From Lepraria neglecta (Eukaryota; Ascomycota; Lecanoromycetes; Lecanorales; Stereocaulaceae), in NCBI GenBank assembly GCA_033220425.1, contig CM065649.1, positions 1,922,001 through 1,986,000 on the forward strand: a DNA stretch of 64,000 nt. The letters run 5' to 3'. The number at the start of each line of letters is the position of its first letter. Within the stretch, counting starts at the first letter, position 1. The position numbers were made by a program, and so were the translations under genes. Below the pieces are notes generated by a model. That model saw nothing but the letters and a program-made list of their open reading frames with translations, was not told the origin of the DNA and did no database searches. Of this stretch, positions 55,007 through 64,000 are shown one piece after another.

Positions 55007-57800
55007 TCAGGCCTGAAGAGGCTCGGCCTCAATGTACGTCTCAGTCAAAGCATAATCATCATGCCAGTGCATTTCCTGCGATAACGCCATATTCAACATC
55101 CAATCGTTCGCGGCGACAACGGGGATCTTCCCCATACTTTCAACCATTTGCCGGAATTTCGGCCACAGCTTCCCCCTCCTCGGGAGTCTTGCCGCTGATG
55201 AGATACACGTATTCGGGTTGGCTCGACTCTGATGCGTCAGAATCTTCATCGAGGCCTGCTCGTAACATTGAGCCTGTTCCGGCGCGAGCTCGATACAGGA
55301 GACACTTCCCACCGTTGGTTTCGACAATTGACTTATACGTGTCGAATCCGCCGTGGACAAACTCGGTGCAGTAGATGGAGTAGCCTCGGAGGAGTTTGCC
55401 CTTGTTCTTCTGTGCTCGAGCGAGGGCATCGGAGAGCTTGAAGTTCATCTTCTTCTCGCCTTCGGTGTCTTCTAGCAGGTAGTCTTCTGGATCAAGCAGC
55501 TTATTCTCCGAAAGGCAATCGTCGACAAATTTAGTAGAGAGAACGACAGGGGCGTGGGCTAGAGCGCAGATGAACTTCACCGTTCGGAGTAGGCGAGGAG
55601 AAGCTAGATGAGTGCAGCTGGCAAAATCTGCGACGCACAGGATACCCATTTCTCGCAGACGTGACTACATATTACTGTTAGCAATGTAAGACTCCATTTG
55701 TAATGCCGTTTACTCACTTTCTCATCGCCTTCTTTTCTCGCCATACCCACCCATCTCTTATAACCAGAGAGAGCTAGACGTATTGTCGCAGGAAGCAGAC
55801 CTTTCGCTTTCTTAGCTCTCTTTGCTACTCTAGTCTCTTCATCCGCTCCTGTATCTGTGTCATCCTCTTTCGAAGCGGATCGCTTTCGGTTACCGTCAAG
55901 CGGCTTCTCTTCGCTTGATTTGCGGTCTCTTCCGTGGGTCACACCACCAACTCTCTTCCTCTCCTTCTCAAAAAGGGCAATGTCGGGGGCAAGATCGTGT
56001 AATTTTGCAACTGCCTTGTCCTTTGCACTACGACTGCCCGTCGTAGACGGCGTCTCGTTCTCTTTACCCTCACCCCCAAAGCGTGAGGGTGCCGGCGTTC
56101 GAAAAGCCCCGTCAGTATGTCGTCGGTTCTCTTTTGAAGCCTTGGGAGTGGGTCCAACAGATTGAGACGAACGGAATGGTACGTCCTTGCTTCTGGATGG
56201 CTTAGGAGGTGCAGGACTAGAAGCGTTGGGAGCCCGGGTTGATACAACGTTTTGGTCTCTAACAGCCATAGGTTTTTGGACATAGTCACCTTCCATGGAG
56301 GGATCAGTGTCCGAGCTTTGAGGAAAGAAGACTCGCTCCACAGACTGTCGGTCTATTGGTGTTTGCCCAACGACCTCTCCCAGGTTGGTTCGTGTCGGAA
56401 AGTGGGTGTAACGCGAATTAGAGACCGTCTGTATCTGCCATTTGGCGTAGCTCTCTTCAAGCCATAGATGATTGACCATATGGATGTTCCATTCTTTAGC
56501 GGCATCACATTTCTCGCTGACCATGTGAGCCGTGATAAGATGTGTGTTGTCTTCCTTCATTGTTTTCGTAAATTCTCCCCCTGCGGCTTTGGCGAGATTC
56601 TCCAAATACACACGAGCTTCGCCGTTGTAGTTCGATAGGCTGATGCGGAATCGGTTGAAACCAGGGAGACCATCACGAGCAACAGGATAGTGCAGGAGTC
56701 GCCTCATGGGCGAGGTCCATTTGTTGTGCGTGATTAGATGGTAAAGCCAAGCAAGATTTCCAACGTCTTTCCCTGCTCTTGAGGCAATCCGGTAGTCTAG
56801 TGATTCTCGGTAATGGCAGATGAAGATGTCTGCTCTATGTACGCTCCCAGTCACACTACCTCCACCACTAACAATCAGATCCTCAATCGTTTCCAAAAGA
56901 CGACTACCAAGCTCTAGGTCGTTGGAAAGCAGGAGTTTTTTGTTCTTGAACACAGTAATTTGGCGGTGATTGTCGGCGGGTGATTTGGATGGAGTAGGAA
57001 GCCGGTTGGGTTTGGGAGAAGATGCGCCTTCGAGATCTGATCTACTGATCTCAGTAATTCGATCTTCAGGACGTTTGCGTAGGATCTCAGGGTCTGGTAG
57101 GCAGTAGGGACCTTCCTCTATTCGCTTTCCGAGTTTGAGACAGTCATCGAACCTGTCGTGAGTTAGCATATCGACGACGGGCCATCTTGAAGAAGGGTCC
57201 GTACCAATGTGGCAAGACGATCTTGCATTTGAGATTCTTGGCCAACGCTGTTTGACATTTCTCGGAATCCATGGTCAGGGCCACAATATGCGTGACCATC
57301 TTTGAAACCGCACTAGAATACAGACCACCCATAGCAAGGACGCCTCCAATGATAGCATCGGAATCACCACTCGGTAGGTCCGCACAACACACAATCAGAC
57401 CGGAGAAGAAGAGCCTAGGATCAGGGCTGTATTGTCGTGGATTTGCCAATCGGCCTTTCGTGATAGAAGCGTGTACCCAGTCTGGCTTGACCACAGACTT
57501 AAGTGCATCGTTGGCTGCATCGTAGTCGGGAAAGTCGATTGTCGTTGATATTATGTGGGTGACCTCTTCCATTGGTATCCTCTCATCTCCGGATCGCGGT
57601 ATCTCTTGTGCGCCATTCTCTTCGAGAAGCTTTGCCAGCTAGAGATTCTGTATAAGCATTGAGCACATGATTTGAGGCGTGTGAACACGTACTGCTGCTG
57701 CATTGTCCACCCGAAGATTGTCAGTCTGCACAATGTAGAATTGGACTTGAGCAAAGAGCGCCTTGCCCTCTCCACCGCCTTCTGTGTTCGTGGATGTCAT
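55007..57800 (-). CDS. brc1: Multi-BRCT DNA-damage scaffold (Brc1/Rtt107/PTIP type), one G-run indel
   Basis: Exons 57800-57693, 57638-57205, 57152-55718 and 55664 onward, with introns of 52-54 bp. N-terminal BRCT repeats: ALFAQVQFYIV...THIISTTIDFPDYDAAN, SVVKPDWVHASITKGRL; LFFSGLIVCCADLPS...MVTHIVALTMDSEKC, KIVLPHWFDDCLKLGKRI; then LLLSNDLELGSRLLETIEDL and FRISLSNYNGEARVYLENLA with HLWLEESYAKWQ. A Ser/Lys-rich linker of about 170 residues follows, then the C-terminal pair (EMGILCVADFASCTHLASPR, LRGYSIYCTEFVHGGFDTYK). In Brc1/Rtt107 the last pair binds phosphorylated H2A at stalled forks. Near 55178 a run of five G shifts the frame, so the read frame stops at 55140; the family-like end (KLWPKFRQMVESMGKIPVVA, ANDWMLNMALSQ) continues to 55007, about 877 aa in total if one G is discounted. 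Confidence 0.85.
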
Positions 57801-58337
57801 GTTATAAAATTAGAAAGTCGCTACGTGTGGCCGGTAATCATCGTTGAGAACTAGAGCCTTATGCAAAATCTGCCTGAAGCATTGACAAAGATGTTGTCTT
57901 GAGGCAGGCGCGTCGGATAAAGAACGCGCTAAGAGATTGATCACGTGGTTCCTTCCTTTTTAAGTCATGAAGCCCTTCCATTTGATTGATCAGGCGTACC
58001 TCGGCCCGGTCGTCCATTTCATCGATTTGGAATTATTTGCGAGAGGCAAACTTCCACATATGCCATCTCCTTCTCAATCGCGAAGATATGAAGCACCGAA
58101 GGACCGCGGACTCGTACCCGCCAGACTGGCACTACGAATCGTAAGGAAAACCACAATTCATTGGCTTGATGCCGCCATGAGCCTTGAGGATACAGTCCTC
58201 TTATTGTAAATAAATAGCCTGCTCCTTCATCCTTCATGCTGGTACCTCGAATCTCTTCAGTGTATAAAGTCCGCTTGTCCCCTGTACTTCCCACGCATTC
58301 CACTCTTTCTTCACATCACTCAAGATCAATTGGTACA
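57801..58337. promoter_or_regulatory. Divergent promoter region between brc1-like gene and hydrolase
   Basis: 537 bp between two diverging starts; TATAAAG at about 58261 precedes the hydrolase start by 75 bp and could serve as a TATA element. No other site claimed. Confidence 0.4.
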
Positions 58338-59803
58338 ATGTCCACCTCCCACTTTAGCATTAAAGAGCATAAGCTTGCTGGCCAATATGTTCGAGAATAT
58401 CCGGGAGCCTTGCTGGATAACCAAGAAGACACGTTGCAACTCCACATGAAGCAATACACGCCATTGGACAAGTCCAATCGACGGCCGGGAGCTGTTACCA
58501 TCATTGGAGCCCACGCTAATGGCTTTCCAAAAGTCTGCCAGCCCTTGATAATCCCGTTCTATCAAGAGACTGACCTTGTATAGGAACTCTACGAGCCACT
58601 TTGGGACGACCTGTACGAAGCACTGAAGCAGCAAGGGCAGGCCATAGCTGGGATCTGGATTGCCGATGTTGCTCACGAAGGAATGAGTGGAGTACTAAAT
58701 GAGAACAAACTTGGCAATGACCGTAAGTGGTCTAAACGATTACATAGAGCCTCGGACGATTTCCTGACAAAAGTGACAACCTAGCCTCTTGGATGGACCA
58801 TCCTCGAGACCTACTCCATATGATCAATCATTTCCGGAAGGATATGCCTCGCCCATTGGTTGGCATTGGCCACAGCATGGGTGGAAACCATCTGTAAGCT
58901 CCTCTTATAGTTTGATAAATACAAGGCTAATCAGAAGACAGCGTCAACCTCTCAAACATGCACCCAAGGCTTTTCTCTTCGCTTGTGCTTATAGATCCTG
59001 TAATACACACCGCACGCCAGTCATACTCGACAACCGATGGTGATGCCCTAAGCTCTTCTATCGCACAGAATTCGACCTTCCGCCGCGACAAATGGCCTTC
59101 AAAAGCCGACGCAATGTCGTCACTAAAGAGAAATCCATTTTACCAGACCTGGGATCCTCGGGTGCTGGATTTGTGGATACGGCATGGCTTACGCAAGCTT
59201 CCAACACCGCTTTACCCAGGAGACTCCTCAGATGACTCAGATTCGGAAGCAGACGATACACCAGTAACCCTCACCACCACTAAGCACCAGGAGGTCTTCA
59301 CTTTCCTGCGTCCGAAGTTCGGTGCAGATGGTAAGCTGCATGTTACTCGGCGGACTCATCCAGACTTGGACTTCAATATTAAGGAAGATTTCCCCTTCTA
59401 CCGCCCGGAACCGGCCAGAACTTTCGATAACTTACAACATCTGAGACCAGGTGCTCTATATGTCTTCGGCGGCGAATCCGAGCTTTCAATACCGGAGTGG
59501 CGCAAGGCAAAAATGGAGCGGACGGGGATAGGTCTCGGTGGTAGCGGCGGTGCCCAGGAAGGCCGTGTCAAGGAAGTAGTTTTCGAAACAGTGGGGCATC
59601 TGATCCCTATGATAGCTACTAAAGAGTGTGCCAAAGCAGCTTCTGAGTGGCTTGCTGAAGACTTGGAACGGTATCGAGAGGAAGAAGCCGAGTGGAAGAG
59701 TGAATGGGAGAGCAAGAATAGGATGCAGAAGACGACTGTGGGCAAGGAGTGGGAGAGGAACATTGGAGGTAATCCGAGGGGCAAGTCAACACAGAAACTC
59801 TGA
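58338..59803 (+). CDS. Alpha/beta hydrolase, Lpx1-like
   Basis: Exons 58338-58532, 58584-58722, 58785-58893 and 58942-59803 give 434 aa; introns of 48-62 bp. The start MSTSHFSIKEHKL follows the in-frame leader beginning at 58236. The oxyanion region is TIIGAHANGFPKELYEPLWD, then GIWIADVAHEGMSG, the nucleophile elbow GIGHSMGGNHLVNLSNMHP (GHSMG), SSLVLIDPVIHT and a late His in EVVFETVGHLIPMIA. These give a Ser-Asp-His triad in an alpha/beta hydrolase related to yeast Lpx1 (peroxisomal lipase) and fungal homologues. The C-terminal tripeptide QKL resembles, but does not exactly match, the PTS1 peroxisome signal, so location is uncertain. Charged Glu/Trp-rich helix near the end. Confidence 0.87.
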
Positions 59804-60011
59804 TATCTAGGACTGTGGCCCCTCACTCATTCAACCGGGAAATTCCCTCGGAGGAACCTTTCTCACGGATTCAATGGGCCCTGGATTGATGCTTCAGCCA
59901 CCAACAGCATCGGCGATGGCTCTCGCAGATCTTCTCTTTGCTGTCAATATTTGTGTTCGATATTAGATTCACTACAATTTTTTTGGTCTATAGAGCAACA
60001 AACGTATTCTA

Positions 60012-61212
60012 TCATATCTTCTTCTTCGAAGCATCATGTTTTACATCCCCATTTGCAACCTTGTTCGTCCGGACGACTTCGGGAAGCAAGAATACCCGTG
60101 GCCATGACAAATCGTACTCCTCCTGCCTTCCATTGAGACAATGTCTCAACCATATCCCCCAGGTAATGTAAAAGTATGCACCGGTACCAGTCATGAGATG
60201 CCTGCAATCAATTTTCATTAGCAAACCTTCAAGCAGACTCAGTACGAGAGGTAGTCTTACCACCACCCATGTCCCTCAAGCAAAAACCCCCACGGCATAC
60301 CCACCTCCCTCCTCCACTCCCTCAATTGCAAACAATACTCATTATCCAAATGCCAAATATAAAACCCTCCCAGAAACACTCCCAACCCACACGCAATCAT
60401 CGTCCACATCGTCCCAAGAATCTTCCTATCCCTTTCGTCTAGCCCCCTACTGACCTCCTTCTCACTGGAGGTCATACTCCGTCCCTCTCTAATCCTATAC
60501 ACATTCTCACTCTGTTTCAAACTTGGCCGCAAGCGGAACTCCATCACGTACATGGCGCGGAGTAGGACGATGGCAGTGAGGAGGGCGTACGCGGTTTGGT
60601 GGAAGGCAGGGTCTTGCAGGTAGTGGTAGTAGAGGGTTATGAAGATTGCGAGGGAGATGAGGAAGAGGGCGAGACAGAAGGAGAAGAGCCGGGTGCGCGA
60701 GTAGGAGAATGTTGCGTAGCACATTAGGCAGGTTGTGTAGATCATGGAGAGTTCGTCTACGAGTTGCATGGGATCTGTGTTTTGTTAGTTAGTCAGCGGG
60801 CGACGCCATTGAAGAGGTGAGCTGGGAACAGGGGCATGGCAGGAAGAAAGCTGCGAGCTCTAAGGATCTTGGTTCAACGTACATTTGAGCGTTGCATGAA
60901 AGAGGAAGCTTCCAGTGCCCACGAGCAGGTATCCAACAAAGGAAACGAGGAAAATAGTATCGTGGCCATGTTTTCTGCAGCTCTGAATACCAAAGAACGC
61001 CAGATACACGAAGAGGAGGTTCGTGAGGGTGTTTACTATCTCGGCAGCATACGGGGTCGCGTAGTAATCCTGTAAGCTGCTTTCAGTACAGAACCTAGAG
61101 GGAATGTGGGTGGGCAAACTTCTTCACACCAGTTTATTGTTGAAGTCACCGGATCCCAGTAACCACCTGGATTGGGTACACCGTATGCGATTGAGGGCAG
61201 CCAGGGAGGCAT
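60012..61212 (-). CDS. Alkaline ceramidase (Ypc1/Ydc1/ACER family)
   Basis: Exons 61212-61120, 61069-60883, 60774-60261 and 60201-60012 give 327 aa; introns of 50, 108 and 59 bp. The start MPPWLPSIAYGVPNPGGYWD and STINWCEEDYY are typical. Seven hydrophobic segments carry the CREST-superfamily metal and active-site residues: GSFLFHATLKYPMQLVDELS (H of FHATL, and DELSM), and near the end LEGHGWWHLMTGTGAYFYI (GHGWWH). It hydrolyses phytoceramide or dihydroceramide to the free base and fatty acid in the ER/Golgi. The C-terminus ends KKKI, a KKxx ER-retrieval signal. Intact. It converges with the hydrolase on its left and diverges from the prefoldin gene. Confidence 0.93.
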
Positions 61213-61533
61213 CTTGACGATTGAAGCTGGAAAGAGGGAGTGTCTTATTACTATTAAGTGTAGTCCTGGAGCCTGAAAATTGAAAGAAAGGCTGGTGCTT
61301 TGATATTCAACTCCACGCTAGATTTTCAGGGTCCTGTTCCGCCAATTGCCGAAGCCTTGCGCGGAACGTGCAGCCTGCAGATTCTTTACAACTTCCCCTG
61401 CACCATACAAATCACAACGTCTGCAGGACGCCTGAGTGTTCCCACGGTCTTCAATTGTTCGCCAATATCTCTGCTGCCTAGCCGGCCTGCGTTGCGAGGT
61501 AGATGTTTGCTGTGGGGTCGTCAACCATCAAGG
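61213..61533. promoter_or_regulatory. Divergent promoter region between alkaline ceramidase and prefoldin 1
   Basis: 321 bp shared 5' flank of two diverging genes; no specific element assigned. Confidence 0.45.
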
Positions 61534-62013
61534 ATGTCAATCCCAAATGAAGCTCTACAAAAGGTTAGCACGGTGTAGTCAGTCCCTCCACCTCCGGAGC
61601 TGCTTTCTAATCAGGCCTGCAGCTCGCTTTAGAGATCGAATCGCAGGCTCATTCGGCCCAGCGCGAGATTAACATCGTCAAGACGGCTGTGTCAGCCAAG
61701 CAACGTGACATTCGAATGCTGGAGCTTACGTCTAGCGAGGTGAAGTCTTTAGACAAGGGTACCAAGGTGTATCAAGGCGTGGGGAAGATGTGAGTTCCAT
61801 ATGATGCTATGGTGTGTAGTGGTTGATGCTGATATTCAAGACAGGTTTGTGTTCAGCCCAACGGCAGACGTGGAGAAACGACTGTCGTCCGAGACGTCAG
61901 AACTTAAGTCAGATATCTCGAATCTCAACAAGAAGCTCCACTACCTGGAGACGACGCAGAAGAATAGCATAAAGCACATCGATAAGATTATGCAGTCTGG
62001 TGGTAGATTTTAG
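61534..62013 (+). CDS. pfd1: Prefoldin subunit 1
   Basis: Exons 61534-61563, 61623-61789 and 61845-62013 give 121 aa, the usual length. The first exon codes for only ten residues, MSIPNEALQK, joined by a 59-bp intron (CTGCAG end) to LALEIESQAHSAQREINIVK; the second intron (55 bp) splits a Met codon before FVFSPTADVEKRLSS. Two long coiled-coil helices flank the short beta hairpin (VYQGVGKMFVF), ending LNKKLHYLETTQKNSIKHID. It is a beta-type subunit of the hexameric cytosolic prefoldin that hands nascent actin and tubulin to CCT. Confidence 0.9.
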
Positions 62014-62452
62014 GGAGGACACGGTCAAAGAAATCTGAAGACTTGGCACACTGAAGGACCCTAAACATCTACACACCACTCAAATGGAAACCATAAGCTT
62101 GGCCCAGCCCTGAAGGGTGTTGAATGCTCCTCACAACGGTCATAACCCCAATACATCGATATCGGCAACTCTTCGCGACTCGCAATGGCGATTGATAGCG
62201 GCCCAGCCCGCAGTATAACCGTTAGATGACGTTTCGCTCCCCTCTCGAAACCCCACCTCGGGGTTTGAATAAAGTGCACTCTGCTCTCTACAAATGCTTG
62301 CTCTGACCAGTACCTACGTTCAACCACCCAACAATCTTGTCCCCTCCCTCCAAGCAGACTGTCGTCACCCACTCTGCGCCTTGCAACTTATCGACCAGTA
62401 CGTCTCCTCGTACTCCAATTTTGCTCTTATCTGTCTCACACATCCTTAGATC
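62014..62452. other. Intergenic
   Basis: 440 bp between pfd1 and the Cys-rich gene on the same strand; the minus-strand frames here are antisense or lack motifs. Confidence 0.4.
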
Positions 62453-63046
62453 ATGACGAGAAACCCGCCAGGCTTCCTTGCCTCCTCCAATACTACCACG
62501 AACCGCGCAGACGCCAACACCACAACCACGAACCGCATAGATGGCAACACCACTACGAGCCAGGTAGACGGCAACACTGCGACCAACATTGCGACCAACA
62601 CCACAGACACTTCCTCCGGTGGTGGTACCGCCACTAACTCTATCAACACCAGCGACCCAGTTAGTGGAAGCACCGCTAGCGCCACCGTTACCAGCCACGC
62701 ACCCGCTGCGGGACAACATCTCGTTATCGAGTATTTCAGTGACAACTCCACCAACGACTCTCCCGCTCGTGGGACCAGTATCAACTGCGTCAACACCACC
62801 GGGGATGGCAATCGGAATTGTTCCAACTGCACAAATTGCTACAACTGCACCAATTGTTCAAACTGCACGAATTGCAATGGCTGCACGAATGCTGACAACT
62901 GCACCGGCTGCACCGACTGCTCGAATTGCTCCAACTGCGGGGGCTGCACTGACTGCTCGCATTGCTCCAACTGCAGGGATTGCGAGGACTGCCGTAACTG
63001 TGCAAATCTGAGCGGGGTGACAGGAGGTCGGAATCAGAGCTCGTAA
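62453..63046 (+). CDS. Low-complexity protein with a Cys-every-third-residue ladder (197 aa)
   Basis: Intronless frame starting MTRNPPGFLASS. Residues ~12-60 are imperfect Asn/Thr repeats of about 10 residues (NTTTNRADA, NTTTTNRIDG, NTTTSQVDG, NTATNIATN). A less repetitive segment (HLVIEYFSDNSTNDSPARG) follows, and from about 123 to 184 Cys recurs every three residues, as in NCSNCTNCYNCTNCSNCTNC and later CSNCRDCEDCRNC, with one slip at NADNC. About 21 Cys occur in 62 residues. No signal peptide, so a cytoplasmic metal-binding or disulfide-stacked solenoid is conceivable; metallothioneins differ in spacing. The minus strand is also open (Ser/Cys-rich) as a by-product of the repeat. Coding status is likely but unproven. 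Confidence 0.6.
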   Translation: MTRNPPGFLASSNTTTNRADANTTTTNRIDGNTTTSQVDGNTATNIATNTTDTSSGGGTATNSINTSDPVSGSTASATVTSHAPAAGQHLVIEYFSDNSTNDSPARGTSINCVNTTGDGNRNCSNCTNCYNCTNCSNCTNCNGCTNADNCTGCTDCSNCSNCGGCTDCSHCSNCRDCEDCRNCANLSGVTGGRNQSS

Positions 63047-63987
63047 GTGTTCCGAATAGCAACTGGGCGTGGAAGGTGCCATTTTCAAGACATTCGGGAT
63101 TTGAGCTATGCGCAACGGTGTCCATAAATTATAACCAATCACATGCAACATTTACTACAGGTCTAAAGAGAGACATGATCTCTCGCGGCCGCATCCCATC
63201 GATGGCAGAGTGCCCATTCTTGGGAGGTTCCTTGAGTCTTTCCTGCTTTGGGCTTTGCAATTTGCGAATCTGTTAATATGACCACGGATGAGGCACGAGC
63301 CTAAGGTAGCCCTTGGAGGGATGATTACGGCTGTCATAATTACTAGTAGAGTTTGTGATAGTATGAAATCTATAGCTATTATCTTTGTAAATGCTGCAGC
63401 GGTGCGCGGAGCTTGCTCCGGCGTAACGATACAAAAGCCACTAGATTCCCTAGCGAAACCCTCGAAAACGTCCCGCATGGTGCTATGAAACGGCGAAGTG
63501 ACGGCTGCCTGACAGGTCGAGCATGAGCCGCCTTCGCTCTTGATTTCCAAAACATGACTTTGTCAATGACTTGGACATTGCGAGCTTGGAGACCTTGGTT
63601 GAGATCCTCATCGGCACCTCGGGAGGTAATCTCATGCTTTTATTGTCTGGACGAGGTCACAAAAATACGATGCCTCGATATCACGCACAACTTTTTAAAT
63701 TCTCTTCAGCGTCGAAAGTGATATGGTGAGCCATGGCATGTGTCGTGTGTATTTACCCCAGGAAACCCTAACCGGGCAAGGGAAATGTGGGGTCACTAGC
63801 GCGAATTCCCTTGATCGAGATCACGAGACAAAACCCCGCAATCAGTACTCATCCCCTTCAGCTTCCCATTGCTCGTACCTGACCATCTTCTCACTATCCA
63901 TGATTCAGATCTGAAACCCCCAAGCCTTCAAACTTAGTAAACACCAGCTTTTGAACCCTTCGTTCAAATACCAAACTCCAAGTCAAC
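63047..63987. other. Intergenic with a possible upstream region of a truncated gene
   Basis: About 940 bp. The minus-strand frame 63155-63550 (131 codons) has no recognised motif and I do not support it. The right part holds a telobox-like site and pyrimidine-rich DNA ahead of the ATG at 63988. Confidence 0.45.
63763..63772 (+). promoter_or_regulatory. Telobox-like AAACCCTAAC
   Basis: One telomere-type box about 215 bp before the ATG at the window end, similar to the box ahead of vps25. In fungi such sites often mark housekeeping promoters. Confidence 0.3.
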
Positions 63988-64000
63988 ATGTCCGCCGATA
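63988..64000 (+). CDS. Probable first codons of a truncated gene
   Basis: GTCAACATGTCCGCCGATA fits the ascomycete start context (CAACATG, with TC after it) and reads M-S-A-D to the window end. It is preceded by a CT- and CA-rich leader typical of a highly expressed 5'-UTR. Too short to identify. Confidence 0.35.

Noticed and set aside
55007-55016. Vps25 read-through C-terminus overlapping the end of the BRCT gene
   Set aside because: The read-through sequence after the G run does not resemble Vps25; the conserved ending at 54835 in the next frame is more likely the true end.
62446-62832. Minus-strand frames opposite the Cys-ladder gene
   Set aside because: By-products of the repetitive codons on the + strand (Ser/Cys/Val-rich antisense); no independent evidence.
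63155-63550. 131-codon minus-strand frame near the window end
   Set aside because: No motif and an uncertain start; the region fits better as the upstream region of the truncated gene at 63988.
1-64000. CRISPR arrays, bacterial operons, tRNA or rRNA genes
   Set aside because: No regularly spaced repeats of CRISPR type; genes are spliced eukaryotic units; no convincing tRNA A/B boxes or rR­NA segments were seen by eye, though a tRNA scan was not possible.

Overview
The window is from a filamentous ascomycete (Pezizomycotina). Most genes carry introns of about 45-75 bp with GT...AG ends and a CTRAC/CTAAY branch point close to the acceptor. The genes themselves are typically filamentous-fungal: a Pth11-like rhodopsin-domain receptor, a STAND/NACHT-ankyrin protein, a GPI-anchored PEBP-like secreted protein and alkaline ceramidase. 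The repeats at the left edge show the TpA-rich, stop-riddled decay expected of RIP. No bacterial-type operons, CRISPR arrays or convincing tRNA genes were seen. All exon joins below were deduced by reading the sequence and checked only for frame and length consistency.

Left edge, 1-11.5 kb: a decayed Ty3/Gypsy chromovirus fossil, then the ORF1 part of a decayed Tad-like LINE on the opposite strand. A broken NACHT-ankyrin (NLR-like) gene and an intact five-exon receptor gene follow. Next come two TA-flanked inverted-repeat elements, one of them a 448-bp near-palindrome. At 13.4-15.9 kb lies a large patatin-like phospholipase with an esterase-like N-terminus and a C-terminal C2H2 finger.

Accessory middle, 18-33 kb: the main discovery candidate is a cluster of eight related small genes (A-H) of a family I cannot name. 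Two lie on + (18.5 and 21.1 kb) and six on - (24.0-28.4 kb). They share an N-terminal SKL-type motif, a phase-1 intron straight after it in all but one or two copies, and a C-terminal motif of the form LWIGxLPxEL. Four copies look intact (A, B, C, H) and four are broken by one or two lesions each (D, E, F, G). A secreted PEBP-like gene sits inside the cluster. A 422-aa repeat protein with a glycine-rich tail and a decayed membrane-protein gene flank it on the right.

Right half, 33.9-64 kb: mostly conserved housekeeping genes. They are Mdm1/SNX13-type PXA-RGS-PX protein, a triose-phosphate-transporter-family carrier, tRNA m7G methyltransferase Trm8 (with an unusual insertion), ESCRT-II Vps25, a Brc1/Rtt107-type BRCT protein, an Lpx1-like hydrolase, alkaline ceramidase and prefoldin subunit 1. 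Among them are accessory or decayed genes: an SDR next to a dead flavin monooxygenase, a conserved unknown 534-aa protein, small low-complexity proteins, a dead trypsin-like protease and a striking Cys-every-third-residue protein. The window ends at the probable first codons of another gene.

Overall the window alternates between stable core genes and a fast-evolving accessory zone where duplication and pseudogene formation are frequent. Two core genes (vps25 and the BRCT gene) each carry one indel in a G run, so some single-frameshift calls may be assembly errors.
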